Source: Ovis canadensis
Lineage: Eukaryota; Chordata; Mammalia; Artiodactyla; Bovidae
Reading direction: 5' to 3'
Assembly: GCF_042477335.2 (NCBI RefSeq)
Contig: NC_091248.1
Location: 122,100,501-122,164,500 of the forward strand
DNA length: 64,000 nucleotides
The stretch's first letter is position 1; the number at the start of each line of letters is the position of its first letter. Below, in pieces: positions 36,515 through 46,711 of the stretch. A program made the translations under genes and the position numbers. A model generated the notes under the pieces. It made no database searches and had not been told where the DNA came from. It saw only the letters and a list, made by a program, of their open reading frames with translations.

Positions 36515-36730
36515 TTACTGAGTGTTCACTATGGTGAGGCTCTGTTCTAAGCATCTTATGAGTATTACCTTTCTAAATCTTCATAGTAGCCCTATGAGAT
36601 AGAGACTATTCACCACTTCTTAGATGAGGAAACAGAGGCACAAAGAGATTAAGTAACTTAACTAAGGCCTCACAGCTAATAAGTACTTAGTCCAGAATCA
36701 GACCTAGGCAATCTGATTACCAAACCCATA
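36515..36730 (+). mobile_element. MIR SINE
   Basis: Typical MIR text: catagtagccctatgagat, agatgaggaaacagaggcac, aagtaacttaactaaggcc. Counterpart of the MIR at 23735 in unit A. Confidence 0.88.
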
Positions 36731-37313
36731 GACATACCTATATATAAAAATCAAATAGCTTGTGATGTTCCCAGAGAAGAAGGAAGCGGAGGAAAAGAAA
36801 AACTTTCAGTATCCAAAGAGAGGCCTTGAGCTTCATGAAGAAAAGGTACTTAAGTTTGTTAAAGAAAGCAATTTCACTTTATACTGGTGTGAAAATGAGG
36901 GAGCAAGAAAGGATCGGGAGTCCAAGGGTCCAGAGTAGAGGAAGAGCCTGTCAACTAGGATAGTCAAACAGAGAAAAGTGCAAGAAAGAGGTAACAATGA
37001 AGCTTTAAATTGATGGTTTGCCAAATTCAAGAGCATTAGAAAGAGTGCTTGTAATTTGTCCAACATGGATATAATTTTTAATTCCAATAATTCCTAACAC
37101 AATGTTTAAATGGTTGTTTCATTTCATGACGGATGTTGCTTACTACGTTGCCATGTGCAGAAGCATATCCCCTTTAGCAGCACAGGGGACCACTCAGCCT
37201 TGGAGGGAACAACGTGATAAGGGGTCCCAGCTGGAGCTCAGATTCAGCGGCCCCTTAATGAGTCAGTTGGCAGAGGCTCCAGGGGACTGACATCTCTCCC
37301 CTTGAACCTGTTC
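36731..37313. other. End of duplicon B and unique DNA
   Basis: Homology to unit A is readable to about 37020. 37100-37310 is unique and moderately GC-rich, with no exon recognised. Confidence 0.4.
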
Positions 37314-37588
37314 CTGCTGCTGCTACTAAGTCGCTTCAGTCATGTTCGACTCTGTGCGACCCCACAGACAGAGGCCCACCAGGCTCCCCTGTCCCTGGGA
37401 TTCTCCAGGCAAGAACACTGGAGTGGGTTGCCATTTCCTTCTCCAATGCATAAAAGTGAAAAGTGAAAGTGAAGTCACTCAGTCGTGTCCGATTCTTAGT
37501 GACCCCATGGACTGCAGCCCACCAGGCTCCTCTGTCCATGGGATTTTCCAGGCAAGAGCACTGGAGTGGGGTGCCATTGCCTTCTCCG
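37314..37588 (-). mobile_element. BOV-A2 SINE dimer
   Basis: Minus strand. Two monomers separated by the aaaagtgaaaagtgaaagtg linker. Confidence 0.92.
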
Positions 37589-37944
37589 TGAACCTGCTCC
37601 TAGACAACCAAATACTAAGAAGACATGTGAGACCTTCCCTTGAGCAAAGAGATTCACATTTTGTTTTCTTATTTCCAACATTTTCTGATCTTTCACCTGG
37701 GATCTATAGAACATTTCTCAATTACGTATTATCTCTTCATGTGGGGAAGGACAAGTATCAGTTTCTCTCTTTATCCTTACTGCCTTAACGCTCCTAACAC
37801 AAATAAACACTCAGCAAACACTCCTTAAATAAAGGGTGCTTTAACTATCAGCTGCATTTCCAAATTTTCAGTGGAGCTATCTTCTGATTGCTAATCTTCC
37901 TTAAGTCTCTCTAATTGCGAGTTATAGTTACAAAGTTTGATCAT

Positions 37945-38105
37945 ATCTGATAATTATGAAGTGCTTACTCTATGGTAAGAACTACATAAAATACTTTCAA
38001 ATAATCTTTGTATCAAAATCTGTAGAGTGGGTACAATTGTTATCCTTATATAATGATTAAGAAAATGAACTTCAGGAAAGTGAATTGATTTACTCAAGGA
38101 CACAA
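37945..38105 (+). mobile_element. MIR SINE, decayed
   Basis: Text tgaagtgcttactctatggt, gtgggtacaattgttatcc and gaattgatttactcaaggac fits MIR. Confidence 0.65.
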
Positions 38106-38120
38106 AATAAAATAAATAAA

Positions 38121-38165
38121 TTTATTTCCTTGAATTTTATTTATTTTAAAAATCAAGGAAATAAA
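38121..38165. repeat. Perfect 13-base inverted repeat, AT-rich loop
   Basis: tttatttccttga at 38121-38133 pairs with tcaaggaaataaa at 38153-38165 around a 19-base A/T loop. Outer A/T runs extend the possible pairing. Confidence 0.85.
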
Positions 38166-39074
38166 ATGCAAGGTCAGGCAGTTTGGCTTTAAAATAATTC
38201 TAAACCACTCTTTTGTAGAGGATCTGCTGATATTCATAAACTGAATGGCTGGCATCTGTACTGTTCATAGTAGACCCTCAGGAAACTGAATGAACAAATC
38301 ACAGTCCCTGTGTCCTAATTTCTACCCATAACTTACAGGCCTGGGAATGTGTTACCTTGTATCTGTTTAAGTCAAAGATCTTACTATCCCTTAGATTTAT
38401 CCAGTTCTTGTTTTTAGTGTATTCTTATTTGATGAATATTAATAATCAAGAATGCAGTATTGGTCTAGGATCAGAGAGGAAAGGAGACACATTTGGGTAG
38501 AAATTAAGCATTTACTGTAAAAACTGCTAAGGCTGTTTATTCATTTCTATCACAAGGAACAGTGGTCATTCGCTTTGCAGAGGAGCGTGTCCACCTGCTG
38601 AACCTGTGATTCTGGAAGGCCAGGAAGGGAGGTGCTGTCCTTAAAAAACCCAAGCAAGAGGGTGGAGGCTGTTATCAGTAATAGCTGCAGTAAGGATAGG
38701 AACGGGAATCCACGTGTGGCGGCGGGCTCACTTGCGGCCTGAAATTGGCACCTGCAGCATATTTGGCATGTGGACCGGGGATTGCCAACCGCAGACCTGT
38801 AGGATTGCTGTTTACCACTTACTGTGAACGTAGATTATCATTGTTAATATGGGCTGTTGAGAGAGGGCAAAAACAAATGAGTGGAGAGCTGGAATGCTGT
38901 CCGACTGGGTGAAAACACGGCTGTTTTCCCAACCAGCAAGGGGAGTGTCTTATGCTTCTTACTTTCTTGACAAACTTTGGATAGCATTGGCTCATTTTGA
39001 TCTTTCTTTAACCTGTGCTTCTCTTTGTTTCTAATTTTTGAAGTTGTGTTGGGCCAAAAGTGGAGGTGGATCCT
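38166..39074. other. Unique intergenic block
   Basis: 38560-38960 is not repeat-like by eye and has mixed composition (gtggcggcgggctcacttgcg near 38718). No open frame of gene length, and no function is assigned. Confidence 0.35.
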
Positions 39075-39235
39075 TGAATACAGTGTGATTCAGTCAACAG
39101 AGTGCTGGCTTAGATTCAGGACATCCCAGTTCCCCCACTGACTTGCTTGTGACCCTAGAGAAGTTTTTTACTCCTCTGGCCTATAGTTTCCTCATCTATA
39201 AAATGAGAAGTTGAACTAGACAATTTTTGTGAGTC
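39075..39235 (+). mobile_element. MIR SINE
   Basis: ttcagtcaacagagtgctgg, cttgtgaccctagagaagtt and tttcctcatctataaaatga are MIR text. Confidence 0.8.
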
Positions 39236-39621
39236 TTTCTTATTTCCTACTTTCTGTCTCTCTTAGTTTCCTCACGTTCCATTGGAATTTGGATGTTGAA
39301 TTTTTCCAAAGGAATACAGAATGAGTTCCATGCAGAGACAATGAAATGGATTCTTAAGATAATTGAATGTCTTGGGCTCTAAACATAGTAGGAACACAAT
39401 AGTAATGGCTGAATTAATAAATGAGTTGAACATTTAATGTTCCAGGAAATAGGAATTGTATAAGGCTGGCTAGAGCATAAGGTGAAATGCCCACTCTAAG
39501 AAAAGTTAAATTTTATTAGCCTTCTCAGATGTTGTTAAGAGTAATTTCACTGGATAGGTTCTGGGACCTGGAATAAACTTAAATAATGTCTAATTTTGTA
39601 TCTCTAAAATAATCATTTTAA

Positions 39622-39965
39622 CATATAGTATTTATTGAGCATTATTAGGTTTCAGGTATTGTGGTGAGATACATGTATTATGTTTTTTTATGCCTGAGCA
39701 CCTTTGCTGTCCACCTGAAACTATCACAACAGTGTTTTTTAAATTTATTTATTTTTTAATTGAAGGATAATTCCTTTACAGAATTGTGTTGCTTTCTGCC
39801 AAACATCAACAGAGATACGTGCATTATTATCTTGTCTAAGCTTCGTAACAGTTCCGAGTTTAGTACTTTTATTACAGTCATTTTTAAAAAGAAGAAATGG
39901 AGGCACAGGGATGGTAAGAGTTATAGGAAAGTGTATGACACAACCTGAGTTCTAATCTAGGTCAG
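39622..39965 (+). mobile_element. MIR SINE split by an L1 tail
   Basis: MIR text tttattgagcattattaggt stops at 39681 and resumes at about 39828 (cttgtctaagcttcgtaaca to ggaggcacagggatgg). The break carries a 16-base target-site duplication (see 39682). Confidence 0.75.
39682..39811 (-). mobile_element. L1 3' tail insertion(s) in the MIR
   Basis: Contains the antisense ruminant L1 3' end (ttaattgaaggataattcc) next to an oppositely oriented L1 tail piece (gctgtccacctgaaactatc). Flanked by gagatacatgtattat (39666-39681) and gagatacgtgcattat (39812-39827), a target-site duplication with two mismatches. Confidence 0.65.
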
Positions 39966-40239
39966 CCTGACACCACAACCACACCCATAATCACTAAGCA
40001 TACTGCCTCCCTGTAGCCTGGACTTCGGGAATCTTTCTCTACATATAGTAAAGTTAGACTCAAGAAAATCACCCTGAATATTCTGAAATTCCGTTTTAAT
40101 AAAAAGATAAAAATATAGCTAACAGAGTTTCAAAATAAATATAATGAACAAAGTAGTAATATACAAATGAATTGTTTAACTGAGCAAAACTCTACTGGAT
40201 ACAGTAGAGACAAATGAACCACACAGAGGCGAACAAGTG

Positions 40240-40790
40240 AAAACCACTAATGACTATGATGAAAGATGTACAGCCTCTCCAGTGATTAGAGAAATTAATT
40301 TTAAAGCATGAGATACCATTTGTTTGCCCATCAGCTGGACAAAAAGAAAAAGATTGATACTTTATAGTGCGGCTGAGCATATGGGCAATTAGGAATTTCC
40401 CCATAGTCTTGGTGGAAATATAAATTGATTTCATGGTTATTTGGGAATATGTCTTCCAAAATTAAAATTTGCACACCTGGTATGCAACAATTCCAATTCT
40501 AGAAACATATCCTATAGAAATATTCACATATACATGTTAAAAATATGTATGTGTAAATTTATTTTAAATTGAAAATTTTGTAGTAGCAAAATGCCACAAA
40601 TAACCTTATATCCTTCAACAGTGCAGTTGTTAAATATTATATAAGCCTACATTTTGGAATATTTTATATAACTATTATAATAAACAAGTTTTAGTAATTA
40701 AGTTTAGTATGGGTAAACAAGTAATATTTGGAAGATTCTCATAAGTAAGAAAAAGTCATATTGATATAGTACTTGATCATAAAAATACAC
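40240..40790 (+). mobile_element. Old L1 3' fragment
   Basis: Plus-strand ORF2 end and 3' UTR of an old L1 (ggaaatataaattgatttcat, ctagaaacatatcctatag, acaataacct-like text). Strongly mutated. Confidence 0.65.
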
Positions 40791-41442
40791 AAAGAAGCCT
40801 GGGATATATGGTCAGCACATGTTATTTCCCAGGAATAATAGGAAACAGTTTTGTTAACCATCTAGCAGTCTCTGCCACCAATAACCAGAGGCTCTGAGTT
40901 CCTAGCTCTCTGGCCCTTTAGGACATCACTGAAACTCTAGAGGCCTAGTGGTACTAAGGCTGGAGAAGAGAGACTTGAGTCTCCTCCCAGGTCCTCAGCA
41001 GCAGCTCTGCCAGTGATACAGATGGATTTGTGTCTGATGTTATGTGAAATACAATCCAAATAAAGCTTCAAGGCAAATCCTCTAGGCCCCACTACAGCAG
41101 ACATTCTGAATTGCTAATACTCCCCAGATCACTTCCTGAGGGCTGGTGTCAGCCTTGATCATCAAATCTTTAGATAGTAGGAAATCCCATGGACCTGAGT
41201 TCAGGTATACCAGTTTTGGAGGAGGGTGGGTGTTGCCCCATCTTTGAAGTGTTAATAAGATGCCACCCACCCTGTCTGTTCCAAAGAGGAGCTGGGAATT
41301 CCAAAATGGTAATATACACATCAACAATTTTTAAGCTGAAAAGTACTAAACATTATTTTTAGATCTATAAAATTGAAAATCATCAGTTCTCTCCTCTCAC
41401 CTTATTTCTTTTCTCCTCCCCTACTTCCTCTATGTACTTTTC
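40791..41442. other. Intergenic, nothing certain
   Basis: No gene. A weak MER5-like stretch may lie near 41080-41150. Confidence 0.3.
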
Positions 41443-41925
41443 CAGTTCAGTCGCTCAGTTGTGTCCAACTCTGCGACCCCATGGACTGCAGCACACCAGG
41501 CTCCCCTGTCCATCACCAAACCAGAAGTTCACCCAAACTCATGTCCATAGAGTCAGTGATGCCATACAACCATCTCATTCTCTGTTGTCCCCTTCTTCTC
41601 CCGCCTTCAGTCTTTCCTAGCATCAGGGTTTTTTCCAGTGAGTCAATTCTTCATATCAAGTGGCCAAAAGTATTGGAGTTTCACCTTCAACATCAGTTCT
41701 TCCAATGAATATTCAGGACTGATTTCCTTTAGGATGGACTGGTTGGATCTCCTTGCAGTCCAAGGGACTCTCAAGAGTCTTCTCCAACACCACAGTTCAA
41801 AAGCATCAGTTGTTCAGTGCTCAGCTTTCTTTATAGTCTAACTCTCACATGCATACATGACTACTGGAAAAACCATAGTTTTGACCAGACAGACCTTTGT
41901 CAGCAAAGTAATGTCTCTGCTTTAG
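41443..41925 (-). mobile_element. BovB LINE 3' fragment
   Basis: Minus strand from cagttcagtcgctcagttgt to the caaagtaatgtctctgcttt codons. Confidence 0.92.
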
Positions 41926-42504
41926 GCATCATTACTTTTTACCTGACCCCTTATAAAACACACAGGATTTAAAATGTGCTCTCTTTAACTAAAACCCACT
42001 ATAATTCGATTCTGTAGAAGATATTGAGGAATATCCTAAGAAGATTGTCTGAACAAAAGTTATAACTGGGCAAAGGGTTAGATTTGGGATAACCCATTAG
42101 ACAGATAAATGATCCTTTCTTCCCAGAAGGCAGGATATAATAGGAGATTGGACACTCATGCTTGAAGATGGTGGAGAGAGTGGAGAAGTCTGCATTTCCG
42201 GTTATCCAAAATGCTTTTCCCATGTTGTTCATATTGAACTGGAAGAGCAGAAAGGAACCAGAGAGTGAAGTTGGTAAAAAGTCAAGATGCTAAATGATTG
42301 AATCTTCCAGTGTGCAGTGGTCATCCAGTACTCCCTGCCTGGATCCTTCTCCATGGCATTCAGCAGAACAAATTATTAGTGTGTGTGCAGTGGGAATCTT
42401 TCTGTGGGCTGCAGCAATGCTACTGATGGAGCAATATGGACTTCCTGAGCTATTTTTCCTTTTATGAAGCCAAGGCCTACCCAGTAGGATTTTAGAGGCA
42501 CCCT
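41926..42504. other. Intergenic, nothing recognised
   Basis: No gene or named repeat. Confidence 0.3.
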
Positions 42505-42847
42505 AGAGTCCCTTGGACTGCAAAGAGATCCAACCAGTCCATTCTGAAGGAGATCAGCCCTGGGATTTCTTCGGAAGGAATGATGCTAAAGCTGAAACTC
42601 CAGTACTTTGGACACCTCATGTGAAGGGTTGACTCATTGGAAAAGAGTCTGATACTGGGAGGGATTGGGAGCAGGAGGAGAAGGAGACGACAGAGGATGA
42701 GATGGCTGGATGGCATCACTGACTTGATGGACGTGGATCTGGGTGAACTCCGGGGGTCGGTGATGGACAGGGAGGCCTGGCGTGCTGCGATTCATGGGGT
42801 TGCAAAGAGTCAGACATGACTGAGCAACTGAACTGAACTGAACTGAG
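42505..42847 (+). mobile_element. BovB LINE 3' fragment
   Basis: Plus strand from gagtcccttggactgcaaag to the triple gaact end. Confidence 0.92.
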
Positions 42848-43117
42848 GCTTACAATGATCGGATCTCTTCCTCTTGCCTTCAGATACCCAGAATTTCTTT
42901 ACCAAGATTGTCCTTTGTTTCACAATCACAAATAAGCATGCAGATGAATATATTCATGCTAGGTTATAAATAGTAGGTATTAGGGAACCTGTTTTGATAA
43001 GAGTTACAGTCCCAGATACCTAGAGACTGACACTCCTCTTGCCAATTTCACCTATTTTAATCCTCACCTCTTCTGAAACCAGTGGCCACAGGAGACTTTT
43101 AGCTACTGTCTAAGTTA
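42848..43117. other. Short intergenic gap between two BovB copies
   Basis: No gene. Confidence 0.3.
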
Positions 43118-43614
43118 GCCTAGACAGCATATTAAAAAGCAGAGACATTACTTTGCCAACAAAGGTCCATCTAGTCAAAGCTATGGTTTTTCCAGTGGTC
43201 ATGTATGGATGTGAGAGTTGGACTATAAAGAAAGCTGAGCGCGAAAGAATTGATGTTTTTGAACTGTGGTGTTGGAGGAGACTCTTGAGAGTCCCTTGGA
43301 CTGCAAGGAGATCCAACCAGCTCATCCTAAAGGAAATCAGTCTTCAATATTTATTGGAAAAACTGAAGCTGAAACTCCAATACTTTGGCCACCTGATGTG
43401 AAGAACTGACTCGCTGGAAAAGAGCCTGATGCTGGGAAAGATTGAAGGCAAGAGGAGAAGGGGACAACAATGAGATGGTTGGATGGCATCACTGACTCAA
43501 TGGACATGAGTTTGAGCAAGCTCCAGGAGTTGGTGATAGACAGGAAAGCTTGGTGTGCTTCAGTCCACGGGGTCGCAAAGAGTCGCACACGACTGAGTGA
43601 CTGAACTGAACTGA
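43118..43614 (+). mobile_element. BovB LINE 3' fragment
   Basis: Plus strand. Open from [22 protein letters not shown] to about QYFGHLM, then a stop and the usual tail. The MLK stretch reads LEKLKLK. Confidence 0.92.
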
Positions 43615-43782
43615 AGTCTCTAAAACTTGCCAGAAGACAAGATAATGGCAAAAACAAAACCACGGAAAACAAATATCCATTAAGTTTCACAAGTGGGGGC
43701 CAATTACATAGAGAGCAGTAATCCCCACCCTCCATACAAGGGAAGGTCATGCAGTTAGCAGCAAACAAAAAACAATGTGGAG

Positions 43783-43905
43783 GAACTTGCCTGGTGGTCC
43801 AGTGGCTAAGAGTCTCCACTCCCAATGCAGGGGGCCCAGGTTCAATCCCTCGTCAGGGAACCGGATTCCACATGCCACAGTAAGACCTGGCATGGCAAAA
43901 AATAT
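43783..43905 (+). mobile_element. CHR-type SINE
   Basis: tRNA-derived SINE of the cetartiodactyl CHR group: cctggtggtccagtggctaa, aatgcagggggcccagg, tcaatccctcgtcaggg, ending in catggcaaaaa. Confidence 0.85.
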
Positions 43906-44384
43906 AACAAACAATGCGGATGCTCTTCTGTATCTTACGCAGAAAAACCTCCAAGTTACATTAAGAAAAGCAAGTAATAGGAGGTGTGGATAATCTATGG
44001 CCATACGTGCTTATATGCGCATAAAATAACTCTGGAAAGATACAGAAGAGACCATAATAGAGAGTCTGGAAACTGGAATGGTGGTGACAAGCAACAGCAC
44101 AACTAGGCTGAAGTTTATAAAACTTCAACTTCTTTAAGAAAAAGAGCATACATTTATGACTATTAAATTAGTTCTGGCCTTGAAAGGGGCCCTTGGTAGG
44201 GACGCTGAAGCTTAAGTTTCACCAGCATCACAATAAATCTACCTCTTAAAACAAGTAAAGGAAGCAGAATGTCAAGAAAAACTTTTGAAAGCTGTTTGCC
44301 ATTTGAGCCACTTTTACCTACTGAAAAGCTAAATTAACAAAACAATCTATAAATTATATCAATATTTCCTCAGATTAGTCTCCC
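43906..44384. other. Intergenic, nothing recognised
   Basis: No gene; mixed AT-rich sequence. Confidence 0.3.
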
Positions 44385-45732
44385 AAGGCAAAATAATTAA
44401 AAGTAAAATAAACAAATGGGACCAAATCAACTTATAAGCATTTGCACAGCACAGGAAACCGTCAACAAAATTAAAAGACAACCTACACAATGGGAGAAAA
44501 TATTTGCAAAAAATGAAACTAAGTGGTTAACATCCAAAATATATAAATAGCTCCTAAAGCTCAATATCAAGAAAAAACAAACAACCCATCAAAAAATGGC
44601 TAGAAGACCTAAATAGGCATTTCTCCAAAGAAGATATCAGTTCAGTCGCTCAGGCGTGTCCGACTCTGTGACCCCATGAATTGCAGCACACCAGGCCTCC
44701 CTGTCCATCACCAACTCCCGGAGTTCACTCAAACTCAAGTCCATTGAGTCGGTGATGCCATCCAGCCATCTTATCCTCTGTCGTCCCCTTCTCCTCCTGC
44801 CCCCAATCCCTCCCAGCATCAGAGTCTTTTCAAATGAGTCAACTCTTCGCATGAGGTGGCCAAAGTACTGGAGTTTCAGCGTTAGCATCATTCCTTCCAA
44901 AGGACACCCAGGACTGATCTCCTTTAGAATGGACTGGTTGGATCTCCTTGCAGTCCAAGGGACTCTCAAGAGTATTCTCCAACACCACAGTTCAAAAGCA
45001 TCAATTCTTTGGTGCTCAGCTTTCTTCACAGTCCAACTCTCACATCCATACATGACCACAGGAAAAACCATAGCCTTGACTAGATGGACCTTTGTTGGCA
45101 AAGTAATGTCTCTGCTTTTCAATATGCTATCTAGATTAGTCATAACTTTCCTTCCAAGGAGCAAGCGTCTTTTAATTTCATGGCTGCAGTCACCATCTGC
45201 AGTGATTTTGGAGCCCAAAAACATGAAGTCTCTCATTGTTACCATTATTTCCCCATCTATTTGCCATGAAGTGATGGGGCCAGATGCCATGATCTTCATT
45301 TTCTGAATGTTGAGCTTTAAGCCAACTTTTTCACTCTCCTGTTTCACTTTCATCAAGAGGCTTTTTAGTTCCTCTTCACTTTCTGCCATAAGGGTGGTGT
45401 CATCTGCATATCTGAGGTTATCGATATTTCTCAAAGATATACAGATGGCCAAAAAGCACATGAAAAGATGCTCAACTAATTATTAAATCAAAATTACAAT
45501 GATGTATCACCTCACCAATCAGACTTGCTATCATCTAAAAGTCTACAAATAATAGATGTTGGAGAGGGCATGGAGAAAAAGGAACCCTCCTCCACTGTTG
45601 GTGAAAATGTAAACTGGTGTAACCACTGTGGATTATAGGAATATAGAGTTTCCTTAAAAAAACTAAAAATAGAGCTACCATATAATCTAGCAAACCCACC
45701 CCTGGTCATTTAACCAGGACTTACATAACAGG
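44385..45732 (+). mobile_element. Old L1 ORF2 fragment, split by a BovB
   Basis: Plus-strand L1 text coding residues like QEINKWDQINL, TSKIYK and HFSKEDI up to 44637. It resumes at 45441 with acagatggcc (IQMANKHMKRC..) and continues through [15 protein letters not shown]-like and [10 protein letters not shown]-like text. The interruption is the BovB listed next. Confidence 0.85.
44638..45432 (-). mobile_element. BovB LINE 3' fragment with open frame
   Basis: Minus strand, one of the best preserved copies. About 260 codons are open, from [20 protein letters not shown] (YADD antisense at about 45400-45411) through [55 protein letters not shown] and [19 protein letters not shown] to the element end. 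Target-site duplication aagatat at 44631-44637 and 45434-45440. 5'-truncated, so it lacks the endonuclease and most of RT and cannot move alone. Confidence 0.95.
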
Positions 45733-45734
45733 AG

Positions 45735-45957
45735 GGGCTTCCAGGTGGCACCAGTGGTAACGCAGCTGCCTGCCAATGACATGAAGACATAAACAACACA
45801 GGTTCCATCTCTGGGTCAAGAAGGTCCCCTGGAGGAGGCACGGCAACCCACTCCAGTATTCTTGCCTGGACAATCCCACGAACAGAGGAGCCTGGCGGGC
45901 TATGGTCCATAGGGTCGCACAAAGTCGGACATGACTGAAGTGACTTAGCATGCCAAG
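45735..45957 (+). mobile_element. Bov-tA SINE
   Basis: Head gcttccaggtggcaccagtg, B-box-like caggttccatctc, tail to gaagtgacttagcatg. Confidence 0.9.
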
Positions 45958-46530
45958 TATATCAAAGGATAAGTTTTATACCTTTAAATTTCAAAACATG
46001 TCAATGTGTAACGTGTGATTTTTAAAAAATCATATTTTGAGAAAGTTAAGACAGATTTTTATGCAAAATTCACACTAACTAACCTAAAACTCTAAAGCAG
46101 TGTGAAACTGTTCAGAGGGCAGCCTGTTGAAGTCCCAAACCTTCACAAGGAGAATCAAATCCATATTTGATGTAGACCAAACCAGAGTAAAGAGAGATTG
46201 AGAAACAGGGTGTTCACATTCAAAAGTCTCAGTATTTACTCAATGATGCAATGCATTTATTATTTGAATTAAGACATAGTCCCAGGGATTTTTTTTTTTT
46301 TTTTAGTGGAACCAACAAAATTTCTAGAAAACGATTCTGTAAGCTCCTGGCAACTATTAATTCTTCCCTGAGCTCACCGTCACAATGTTTTAGCTCCTTT
46401 AATATAAGGGACCTCCTTTTTCCAACTCCTCTGGAGAAGGCTGAAAAGAGCCATTCAGTCAGCATTTCTTCCTTTTATTTTCTTTGGGGATTTCAAGTTG
46501 CTTTGGTAAATTCAAAGAGGACAGGATCCC
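45958..46530. other. Intergenic, T-run
   Basis: No gene. A run of about 16 T lies near 46289-46304. Confidence 0.4.
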
Positions 46531-46711
46531 TTGTTGTTCAGTGGCCAAGTCATGTCCGACTCTGTGACACCATGAGCTACAGCATTCCAGGCTTCCATGT
46601 CCTTCACTATCTCCTGGAGTTTACTCAAACTTGTGTCTATTGAGTCAGTGATGTCATCCAACCATCTCATCCTCTGTCACTTCCTTCTCCTCTTGCCCTC
46701 AATCTTTCCCA
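46531..46711 (-). mobile_element. BovB LINE 3' tail
   Basis: Minus-strand tail, ttgttcagtggccaagtcat to ccctcaatctttccc. Confidence 0.9.

Larger units (their letters stand above)
25650..37020 (+). repeat. Tandem segmental duplication, unit B (holds pseudogene at 34001)
   Basis: Partner of 11404-24560, same order and orientation. Unit-specific insertions are the L1 piece at 28185, the Bov-tA copies at 29031 and 30613, the BovB at 31183-32542, and the BOV-A half at 33770. The edges are approximate, since the outermost homology fades. Confidence 0.8.

Noticed and set aside
41080-41150. MER5-like DNA transposon remnant
   Set aside because: Only a few short words match; not enough to list as an element.
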